DNA from: Vulcanimicrobiota bacterium
GTDB lineage: Bacteria > Vulcanimicrobiota > Xenobia > Xenobiales > JADMJV01
Reading direction: 5' to 3'
Assembly: GCA_019637395.1 (NCBI GenBank)
Contig: JAHBVR010000010.1
Coordinates: forward strand, 1 to 64,000
DNA length: 64,000 nucleotides
Shown: one piece after another, positions 27,836 to 34,901 of the stretch
Numbering within the stretch: position 1 is the first letter of the stretch
Layout of the letters: each line of letters begins with the position of its first letter
Translations under genes and position numbers: made by a program
The notes under the pieces: generated by a model
The model's database searches: none
What the model was told of the DNA's origin: nothing
What the model saw: only the letters and a program-made list of their open reading frames with translations

Positions 27836-28549
27836 ATGAGCCGGATTTCCAACTTCCTGGTCCGGCCGCTGGAGAGCCTGGTAGAAGCCAGGGGCAAAGT
27901 GACGCCAGGCAATTTCTGCGCCCACGCTCCTCTGCGCGGCAGCCTGGAGATCCGATTGGTGGACGAGCTAAAAACGCCCCTGACCTGCATCGCCACCATG
28001 ACCGAGTTGTTGCAGCACAAAGGTGAGGTGCTCAGGCCGGAACGCCGGAAACGGGCCTGGGAGGTCATCGGTCGAGAAATCACTCGAATGGACCAGGTGC
28101 TGCACGACCTTCTCACGCTCTCTCGCCTGGACCAGCCCGCCCGAGACGTGGTCGACCTGGCCGGAGAGTTGCTCTCCGTTTTAGAGAGCTACCCGCGCGT
28201 GTCGCTACGGGGCGAGTTGGCCCCAGGCGTGATTTTCGGCAATGCCGCCGGCTGGACTCGCAGCCTGCGCAACCTGTTCGACAACGCTCTGGCGCACACC
28301 CTGCAACGCCAGAGAGCGGGATACGAATTGAAAGTGGAGGATCGAGGATGCGGTATACCCCGGGAAGATCTGAACAAAGTCAGGCAGTGTTTCTTTCGCT
28401 CGGAACGGTCGCGCAGCCGGCACCTGGGCGGAACGGGATTGGGCCTGTCGATGGTGGCGGCCTGGGTGCGGCGGGCCGGCGGGAAATTGGAGCTGGAGAG
28501 CCAAGTGGAGCAGGGAACCTGCGTAAAGATTTGGATACCCGCTCGATGA
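27836..28549 (+). CDS. Histidine-kinase-like protein with Asp in place of the phospho-His
   Basis: The 237-residue soluble protein has an H-box region, an N-box (NLFDNALAHT), a G1 box (DRGCGIPRE) and a G2 box (GGTGLGLSM). In the H-box, the expected SHELRTPL reads VDELKTPL, with Asp43 (codon 27962-27964, GAC) at the His position; a single C-to-G change from CAC would produce it. No sensor or membrane domain is present. It could bind ATP but should not autophosphorylate in the usual way. The ATGA overlap couples it to the response-regulator gene. The upstream open frame continues to 27746 but shows no start with a good ribosome site. Confidence 0.8.
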   Translation: MSRISNFLVRPLESLVEARGKVTPGNFCAHAPLRGSLEIRLVDELKTPLTCIATMTELLQHKGEVLRPERRKRAWEVIGREITRMDQVLHDLLTLSRLDQPARDVVDLAGELLSVLESYPRVSLRGELAPGVIFGNAAGWTRSLRNLFDNALAHTLQRQRAGYELKVEDRGCGIPREDLNKVRQCFFRSERSRSRHLGGTGLGLSMVAAWVRRAGGKLELESQVEQGTCVKIWIPAR

Positions 28550-29214
28550 AGCCTTATAAGATTCTGGTAGCCGACGATGATGACTCGATTCGCGACTCAT
28601 TGGAAACGGTCTTTGAACTCGAGGGCTACGAGGTGGCCCTGGCCGCCGACGGCCGCCAGGCGATGCAACTCTTTGACGGTAACATCGATCTCTTGATTCT
28701 GGACTGGATGATGCCTCTGATGGACGGTATCCAGGTCTGTCAGGAAGTGCGCCGGGTGAGCCAGGTTCCCATCTTGATGCTAACGGCCCGGGGCGACCTG
28801 GATGATAAAATCACCGGCCTGGATACGGGCGCCGACGACTATCTGCCCAAACCGTTCAAGACCAAGGAATTGCTGGCCCGGGTGCGGGCCCAGTTGCGGC
28901 GCAGCCGAGCTTTCTCCAAAGAGCAGCTGGAATTCGGTTCGTTGGTGCTGGAGCCGACCTCGCGCTCGGCCCGCTGGCAAGATCAGCAGATCTTTCTGAC
29001 CGCTCTGGAGTTTCAACTGCTGCAGTTCCTGGTGCAGAATCCCGGCCAGGTCTTTTCCAAGGAGCAATTGCTCAACCATGTCTGGGGCTGGCACGAAGCG
29101 GCCAATCTGAACGTGGTCGAGGTGCACGTCTCGAGCCTGCGCCAGAAGCTGGGGGAAGGCGCCAAAAATTTGATCCGCACCGTCCGAGGATTGGGCTACA
29201 GCCTCGGAATTTAG
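28546..29214 (+). CDS. OmpR/PhoB-family response regulator
   Basis: The 222-residue protein has a receiver domain with acidic pocket DDDD near residue 10, phospho-acceptor Asp in LLILDWMMP, and Lys in LPKPF, then a C-terminal winged-helix domain (FLTALEFQLLQFLVQNPGQVFSKEQLLNHVWG, then VVEVHVSSLRQKL and IRTVRGLGYSL). It is a DNA-binding regulator. Its cognate kinase, encoded upstream with an ATGA overlap, lacks the phospho-His, so phosphate may come from another kinase or small-molecule donor. Confidence 0.9.
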   Translation: MKPYKILVADDDDSIRDSLETVFELEGYEVALAADGRQAMQLFDGNIDLLILDWMMPLMDGIQVCQEVRRVSQVPILMLTARGDLDDKITGLDTGADDYLPKPFKTKELLARVRAQLRRSRAFSKEQLEFGSLVLEPTSRSARWQDQQIFLTALEFQLLQFLVQNPGQVFSKEQLLNHVWGWHEAANLNVVEVHVSSLRQKLGEGAKNLIRTVRGLGYSLGI

Positions 29215-29307
29215 TTTGATTTGCCAGGACTCCCAAGGTTTTAACTTTCCGGTCACAGCTTTATCAGGATGATGCTTCTATCGTGGGTGGGCAAAGGGGG
29301 ATTTCCC

Positions 29308-30066
29308 ATGGTTACTCAACAGATGCGCGGGCTGAGTCCCGTGCACGCGCCCAGACCTTCAAAACCCGCCCGCCCTGCGCCACCGGCCGGGCCCGACCGG
29401 GCCGAAATCGGTAACTCCGTGAGTGGGGGTATCAAATTCGCGACGCTGGCGGGGCTGTGCTTGATGGCCGGCACATCGCTGGTTCAGGCGCAGGTCGCGC
29501 CCCAACCCACCAATCTGGTTTCCCAGCTCGAGAGTGAGGTCACTTTGAGTGATCAACTCAGCGAGGCCGCCCAGCAACGGAGAATCTCCCTCCAATTCGA
29601 AGTGCGTCCTCCCAATCGGCCGCCCGTCTCGATCACACCCTGGCATGCCGAGAAAATCATGGCCGAAGCCGGCACGGTGGTGGTCACCGAGGTCAAAGAC
29701 GGCCAGTTTGACCGCGCCGCCTACCTGACCGACACCACCGATCTGGTGGCTTATCTCAACTACATGAAAACGGATACGGCTGAAAATGAGGAAGAAGCCG
29801 GAGCGGTATCCCTGCGGGCCTTCTTCCATCTGGTTCCGAACACTCAGATCGTCCATCCTCGAACACAAGAAAGCCTGTCGCCCTTTACGGCGGCGCGGCT
29901 GCTGAAGGAAGAGAAACCCCTGTTGCTGCGCATGGATGGTGCTCCCGAGAAGCAATTCAACAACTTGCGGGAACTGCAGCGCGAAGTGAGCACCGAGGCC
30001 GCGCCTGGATGCACCCTGACCGATACCATCGGGCCCGGTAAGCCAGGGGTATACTGCTTCAACTGA
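29308..30066 (+). CDS. Uncharacterised exported protein
   Basis: The 252-residue product starts at ATG 29308, after AAAGGGGG; an upstream ATG at 29269 lacks a site. A long N-terminal segment rich in Pro and Ala precedes a hydrophobic stretch (IKFATLAGLCLMAGTSLVQAQ) at about residues 44-64. The rest is mostly alpha/beta with a conserved-looking FHLVPNTQIVHPRTQ, and a single Cys pair near the C-terminus. Not recognised. It overlaps the next gene by TGATG. Confidence 0.6.
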   Translation: MVTQQMRGLSPVHAPRPSKPARPAPPAGPDRAEIGNSVSGGIKFATLAGLCLMAGTSLVQAQVAPQPTNLVSQLESEVTLSDQLSEAAQQRRISLQFEVRPPNRPPVSITPWHAEKIMAEAGTVVVTEVKDGQFDRAAYLTDTTDLVAYLNYMKTDTAENEEEAGAVSLRAFFHLVPNTQIVHPRTQESLSPFTAARLLKEEKPLLLRMDGAPEKQFNNLRELQREVSTEAAPGCTLTDTIGPGKPGVYCFN

Positions 30067-30548
30067 TGAGGCTACCGAAGATCTGGACGGCTCTCTTGCT
30101 GGCGCTCGCAGTGGGCAACTTGATGGCTTCCGAGCTGGGCTTGCAGATCGTGGTCGCTCTGCTGGGCATCCTCATCTTGCCCATTCCTGTGGGAATAGCC
30201 ACTGACAACTTGGCGCGCACCCTGCTGGCGGTGATTTCTCCCTTCGTGTTCGTCATGGCCGTGGCCAGCCTGGCGATATGGCTCGGGCCGACCGTTTTTG
30301 AAGAGTCCTCCCGCGGTGTGGCCATAGCTCTGATGCAGATCCTGCCGGTGGCCACCAGCAACGCTCTCTGCCCACCCCCCTACCGGCTATCCATCCTGAC
30401 GGCGCAAACCATCTGGGTCTGGTTTGTGGCCGCACTATTTCTAGCCAGAGGCTATGTAACACTCCCCTGGGCGCTGCTCATCGCCCTGGTCGGGCCGATG
30501 ATCTTCCTGATGACCGCCGTCGTCGGGAGAGTCAGGCCTGCCAAGTAG
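30066..30548 (+). CDS. Uncharacterised membrane protein
   Basis: The 160-residue protein has about four or five hydrophobic segments (first IWTALLLALAVGNLMAS, then LQIVVALLGILILPIPVG, FVFVMAVASLAIWL and a C-terminal pair) separated by short loops. It does not match a family I know. It overlaps the preceding gene by one base and ends exactly where the convergent Rossmann gene ends. Confidence 0.6.
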   Translation: MRLPKIWTALLLALAVGNLMASELGLQIVVALLGILILPIPVGIATDNLARTLLAVISPFVFVMAVASLAIWLGPTVFEESSRGVAIALMQILPVATSNALCPPPYRLSILTAQTIWVWFVAALFLARGYVTLPWALLIALVGPMIFLMTAVVGRVRPAK

Positions 30549-32321
30549 CTACTCGCGACCCCGTTCGCCTTTGTCCTCGTTGATGAAGATCCAGGCGGCA
30601 ATTTCTCCCGGTTGTATGCTGAAGGACCCCTCCTCGCCTCCGCGCCAGAACTCACGGTCGCGCACATAGCGCGAAGAAGTATCGGCAGCCGGAATGGAGA
30701 GACTGTCGGCCACCAGAGCGCGGATGCGCTGCTGCCACAGCTCCAGGTTGGCCGGGCGCAGGTCGATCCAGCCGGCGCGGGCCCATTCTTCCAGGTTGTG
30801 GCTGTCCAACTGGACTTCGTTGGCACCGCTGGGCGGGGGAGTTTTGACCTGGCGCCCCCTCAGCAGTTGAGGCTTGCCGTCTTTTTCAAAGAGCACGGGA
30901 ATGCCGATGGACACGGGAGTGGCCAGTAAATCCGGCTGCTGGTCGAGAAGCTGGAAGATTTGTTGGACCAGCGCGGCCGGTTCGTGTTGGAGCACATCCT
31001 GCAGGTCATTGAAAAGACGCTTCAGATAATAGGCCTCGTAAAGCAACTTGGAAAGACGTGGCGGGCCCAAATTCTCGAAAGCGACCGAATCGACGCCGTG
31101 GCGGCTTTCCAGTTCGCGAAGTTTTTGAATGGCGCGCTGGCGTTGGAAGCCGGCCCGGTAGGTCGGGCCCATGCAGGTCACGTTGAGGGCGTTGATGACG
31201 TCTTTGCCGGTGTTGACGCCGCGCACTTCGTCGACCACGTTGCGCGCAATCTCCTCCGGGGTGACGAACTCCATCTGGCCCGGACTGGTGATGGCCACGA
31301 ATTCTTCGGTAGAGAAAAGCCCATTTTCGCCGGTATCGACGTAGACCGTCTCCAGCATGCGCCCGCTGGGTTTGCCGTAGTCGGGGTCATCGAGTTTGAG
31401 CGAGCCTTTGGCCGGGATGGCCATGGCCAACTGGACATCCTCGAGTTCTACCGGCCGCCCGCGCTTATAGATCTCGCCGTAACCGATGCCGCGCCAGCCG
31501 ATCATAGCGGTGGGCTTGATTTCCATGGTGGCCGGAGGGGCTTTGGAAACGACTTCTTCTTCGTTTTCCAGGCTGGCGATGCCCGGCGTGCGGGCCAGCA
31601 GGAAGAGCAGCAAGGTGTGGGCGCCGGCTACGGCCGACTTGGAGAGCAAGACCGAGGAGGGGCGCTCTTCGCCATGGGTGTAGGGAATGTTCCAACCCAT
31701 GCCACCGGTTCCGGAGGTGCCCAGCTTGACGTAGGCCTTGGTGTCGACTGCCACCATGGCCCGATAAAGCACGTCCACGTGGCGGATCAACTGGGGGATG
31801 TAGAGGCTGCACAGCAGCTTTTCCACCGAATCGCGGCTGGTCGCGTCTTCCTGAACTTCGCGCCAGACCTGGCGCGAGTGCGAGAAGATGTCCGAGTAAG
31901 CGATGCCGGTGGCTGTGTTCATGGCATCGATGATCACCTGCGGTTGATATTTCAGGACGATTTGATAGAGAACGAAGCGCCGGGCCACGGTGGCGGACAT
32001 GGGGGTGAGCGTATCCTCGATGATGGCGGCACGCCCTTCGGCGGTCTGCATGGCCTGGTTGCCGGTCAGGTGGCGCTGGCTGTCGCGGGCGAAAAGGTTG
32101 CCCCATTCGGGGATGAGTTCCACTGGCTGAGAGTCTTTGGTCAATTGGGAGGCGCGTTGAATTTCTTCTTCCAGCGTGCGGATGGCCAGCTTGGACTCGG
32201 CTTCATGCAGCGAGCATACGACAATGCGGGCCGGGCGGTTCTTGAGCAGCTCGCGGCAGACGGCGCGGCCGACCATGCCGCCGCCGCCCAGCACCATGAC
32301 GGTGGTTCCTTGAATATCCAT
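30549..32321 (-). CDS. Uncharacterised Rossmann-fold NAD(P)-binding protein
   Basis: The 590-residue protein has a clear N-terminal nucleotide-binding loop (TVMVLGGGGMVGRAVCREL) and a likely Rossmann domain in the first third, then a longer C-terminal region with no family motif I know. The usual Tyr-x-x-x-Lys of short-chain dehydrogenases is not obvious. It looks like a member of the epimerase/dehydratase superfamily. It follows the 100-residue gene and the PmbA-like gene in the same direction with gaps of 6 and 13 bp, so the three are a likely operon. Confidence 0.65.
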   Translation of the reverse strand: MDIQGTTVMVLGGGGMVGRAVCRELLKNRPARIVVCSLHEAESKLAIRTLEEEIQRASQLTKDSQPVELIPEWGNLFARDSQRHLTGNQAMQTAEGRAAIIEDTLTPMSATVARRFVLYQIVLKYQPQVIIDAMNTATGIAYSDIFSHSRQVWREVQEDATSRDSVEKLLCSLYIPQLIRHVDVLYRAMVAVDTKAYVKLGTSGTGGMGWNIPYTHGEERPSSVLLSKSAVAGAHTLLLFLLARTPGIASLENEEEVVSKAPPATMEIKPTAMIGWRGIGYGEIYKRGRPVELEDVQLAMAIPAKGSLKLDDPDYGKPSGRMLETVYVDTGENGLFSTEEFVAITSPGQMEFVTPEEIARNVVDEVRGVNTGKDVINALNVTCMGPTYRAGFQRQRAIQKLRELESRHGVDSVAFENLGPPRLSKLLYEAYYLKRLFNDLQDVLQHEPAALVQQIFQLLDQQPDLLATPVSIGIPVLFEKDGKPQLLRGRQVKTPPPSGANEVQLDSHNLEEWARAGWIDLRPANLELWQQRIRALVADSLSIPAADTSSRYVRDREFWRGGEEGSFSIQPGEIAAWIFINEDKGERGRE

Positions 32322-32327
32322 AGTCGC

Positions 32328-32630
32328 TCAGGCCAGGGTTACGCGCAGGAGGCGGACGGGCTGCAGGGTGTCGTTGACGATTTCCAGCTCTTCACCGGAT
32401 TCGCGCTGCAGAATCTGGCCGGCCAGCGGGCGCAGCACGCGCTCGCCGACGCGCACCTGGGCGCCGCCGGCCAGGGTGATGGTGATCAGCTCCTGGCCCG
32501 AGCCGAGTTTCTCGGGAGCGAAGGACTGGTGAGGGGCCACCTCTTGCCAGAGGGCGGTGGAGGCGAGCTGGGCGGTCCGACCCCAGGGTTGCTCGGTCCA
32601 ACTGACGTTGTATTCGGAAATGGCTTGCAT
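32328..32630 (-). CDS. Small beta-rich protein
   Basis: The 100-residue protein ends in a run of beta strands (ELITITLAGGAQVRVGERVLRPLAG, then GEELEIVNDTLQPVRLLRVTLA), in a cupin-like arrangement, although the metal ligands of cupins are not seen. No signal peptide. It lies between the Rossmann and PmbA-like genes on the same strand and may function with them. Confidence 0.55.
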   Translation of the reverse strand: MQAISEYNVSWTEQPWGRTAQLASTALWQEVAPHQSFAPEKLGSGQELITITLAGGAQVRVGERVLRPLAGQILQRESGEELEIVNDTLQPVRLLRVTLA

Positions 32631-32643
32631 TGAGGTTCTCTTT

Positions 32644-33960
32644 CTACCACCAGGTGCCGGGTGGTTCGGGGCGGGCTTGAAATTCTCCGCAGGGTTCCAG
32701 GCGCAGGCGCTGGATGCTCAGGGCCGGAGCCAGGCAGCGCCCATACCAGGCGCGGTCGGCGGCCACATTGACCAGCTCGCGCCCCAAAAGGTCGCTGAAG
32801 CGTCCGCGCACCAACATAGGCGCGAGACGAATCTGCGGCCGCCCCCCCTGGAGCAGCCAGGCCACTTCGGCCAGGCGGCAAAACTCATCGGGTTCACACG
32901 GGGCGTCGCACGGCACCAGACGATCGAGCAGGATGCCGTCGCCCATGTCCCGGGCTAAATCGCCCAGCGAACTGCGCCCGCCCAACAGGCTAAGGTTGGA
33001 CCAGCCCGGGTTGGGCGGCAGACCCCATTCGCGCACGGCCAATCCAGGAGCATCCACGCCCATGGAGCGGGCATGGAAGCGGTCGACCAGGTGGTGGTGC
33101 ACAACCCCTTCCTGAACCAGCGATACGGGACGCTTCAGTTGGCCTTCGCCGTCGAAAGGAACAGTGCCAGGACCGCTTTGCAGGGTGGCGTCGTCCTGTA
33201 GAGTGATCTGCGGGGAGAGCCAGGCCTCGCCCCAGGGAGCGGCGATTTCGGGGTGGCTTTCGAAGCGGCGGGCGTCAAAGTGGCGCGCCACCATGTCGGT
33301 GACCAGGGCGGCGCTGGCGGCCGGCGTGAAGACCGCGGCCGTTTCGCCGGCGCTGAGTTCCTGGACGCCGTCGGTGTGGGCGCTCTGCCAGACCAGGTCC
33401 ATGAGCAACTCAGAAGGGTTGGCGCGCAGGCGGGCGGCCAGGATCTGGGCCTGCAACAGCGGCGGCTGGGTGGAGTCCACGGCGATCTGGTAGACGACGC
33501 GCTGGCCGGTCTGTTCGCCGGCGCGGGTGACCAGGGTGAGCATCTGCCAGCGCAGGCTGGCGCGGATGCGGGTGGGGTGGTCTTTGAGCAGGCTGGGCAG
33601 CAGGAACTGCAGCTTGGAGACGTAGCGAGAAAGCTTCTCCAGGTGGGGCTCCAGGGCTATGGGTTCGCTGGCGTTGGCGCTACTGTGGATGGGCAGGCCG
33701 TGGGCAAAGAGGATGCCTTCCAACGGAGAGCTGCGAGCCGCCTGCAGACTGCGTTCGAGCAGCATTTCCGGCAGTTCGCTGGGCTCCCCCCAGGCCCAAC
33801 CCAGCCGGCCTTCGTAATTGACTCGAATTCCCCAGCCCCGGAACTCGCGGCGGTTGCGCGGGTCGGCCAGGTCGATCTCGCTGCGCTGCTCCCAGGCGAT
33901 CTCGGCATCGCGGCAGCGACGCAGGGCGGTGGCCATCAGTTTGCCGGTGGGTGGTTTCAT
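32644..33960 (-). CDS. TldD/PmbA family protein, PmbA-like
   Basis: The 438-residue protein has the PmbA-type C-terminal segments: a VPFDGEGQLKRPVSLVQEG turn (residues about 273-291, matching the PFDDEG pattern), and HHHLVDRFHARSMG just after. No HExxxD motif is visible, so it is of the PmbA kind rather than the TldD kind. TldD/PmbA are heterodimeric peptidases that mature small modified peptides such as microcins; a separate TldD is not in the window. ATG 33960 follows AAAGAG. Together with the small beta protein and Rossmann protein it is a candidate peptide- or cofactor-processing set (inference). Confidence 0.72.
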   Translation of the reverse strand: MKPPTGKLMATALRRCRDAEIAWEQRSEIDLADPRNRREFRGWGIRVNYEGRLGWAWGEPSELPEMLLERSLQAARSSPLEGILFAHGLPIHSSANASEPIALEPHLEKLSRYVSKLQFLLPSLLKDHPTRIRASLRWQMLTLVTRAGEQTGQRVVYQIAVDSTQPPLLQAQILAARLRANPSELLMDLVWQSAHTDGVQELSAGETAAVFTPAASAALVTDMVARHFDARRFESHPEIAAPWGEAWLSPQITLQDDATLQSGPGTVPFDGEGQLKRPVSLVQEGVVHHHLVDRFHARSMGVDAPGLAVREWGLPPNPGWSNLSLLGGRSSLGDLARDMGDGILLDRLVPCDAPCEPDEFCRLAEVAWLLQGGRPQIRLAPMLVRGRFSDLLGRELVNVAADRAWYGRCLAPALSIQRLRLEPCGEFQARPEPPGTWW

Positions 33961-34065
33961 GGCCCGGCTCTTTGCTACCGGCCCTGGGGGATCCTTGGGC
34001 GGGCCACAGGAGGGTTCCGAGCGGGTGGGAATTTTCTCCAGAATGCGAAACCTTGCGATTTTGGT

Positions 34066-34869
34066 TTGATCCTAAGCCTGGTTGGGCTGTTTGCGGGCTG
34101 CTCTGGCGGTCCCACCGGCGGAGCACCCGCTCCGCAGGCAAGTGCCGTTCCGATCACGACCGAATCCCAAGCTGCGGTGAATCCGTTGCGTAAGCTGATC
34201 AAGAACGCGACACTGACTCTGAGAGTCGAAGCGATTGCCGGGACCACGGAAAAGATTCGCGCCAAAGCGGACCAGCTGGGTGGCTTTATCTCGAATTCGC
34301 GCTTCGACGTGGACTCGCAAAAGACCGAGTCGGCCACCATCGAAGCCAAAGTGTCGTCCGACAAGCTGGACCAGTTTCTGCTCGAAATCGAGCCGCTAGG
34401 CAAGGTGCTCTCCAAGTCCGAGACCGGCCAGGACGTGACCGATCAGTTCGTCGACATGGAAGCCCGCCGTTCCAACCTGGAGCGCGAAGAAGAGAGCCTG
34501 CTGGTGATCCTCAAGTCGGCCAGGGGTCTCAAGGACTTACTGGCGGTAGAGCAAGAGCTGGCCCGCGTGCGCGGCGAACTCGAGGCGATCGAAGGCAAAC
34601 TCAAGCACCTCAATTACCAGGTGGACTATTCCACCGTGGCGGTCACTTTGACGGCCACCGGCCAGGGGCCGACGGTCACCTTCTGGGATATGAGCGGCAC
34701 GGTGGGCAACGCCTGGTTTTTATTGAAGTTGAGCCTGCGGCTTGTGCTGCAGGCGGCTATCTACTTCGTGTTTCTACTGCCACTGGGACTGCCGGCCTGG
34801 TGGGCCCACCGCCGCGCTACCCGGAGCTCAGGCTTGAAGCGCGACTTTGTCGAAGAAAACTTGCACTAG
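34066..34869 (+). CDS. DUF4349 lipoprotein-like protein, signal-peptide frame uncertain
   Basis: The DUF4349 family domain is clear (KLIKNATLTLRVE, then DQLGGFISNSRFDVDS, a coiled segment around RRSNLEREEESLLVI, and DYSTVAVTL), followed by a membrane segment (LVLQAAIYFVFLLPLGLPAW). The lipobox LVGLFAGC is preceded by only five residues if TTG 34066 is the start. The ATG at 34043 opens a frame reading MRNLAILV and stops at a TGA; adding one T would join it to LILSLVGLFAGC and yield a normal lipoprotein signal. The gene may therefore carry a one-base deletion or the sequence may be wrong there. It opens 105 bp from the divergent PmbA-like start. Confidence 0.7.
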   Translation: MILSLVGLFAGCSGGPTGGAPAPQASAVPITTESQAAVNPLRKLIKNATLTLRVEAIAGTTEKIRAKADQLGGFISNSRFDVDSQKTESATIEAKVSSDKLDQFLLEIEPLGKVLSKSETGQDVTDQFVDMEARRSNLEREEESLLVILKSARGLKDLLAVEQELARVRGELEAIEGKLKHLNYQVDYSTVAVTLTATGQGPTVTFWDMSGTVGNAWFLLKLSLRLVLQAAIYFVFLLPLGLPAWWAHRRATRSSGLKRDFVEENLH

Positions 34870-34901
34870 CTCGGGGTTGAGCTTGCCGGCCTTGGGGAGT
34901 C

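Noticed and set aside
27723-27839. 38-codon frame overlapping the kinase start by ATGA
   Set aside because: It has GAGG ahead of the ATG and could be a leader peptide, but no conserved pattern supports it.
30960-32633. 557-codon open frame opposite the Rossmann gene
   Set aside because: It is antisense to a gene with a clear nucleotide-binding motif and has no motif of its own.
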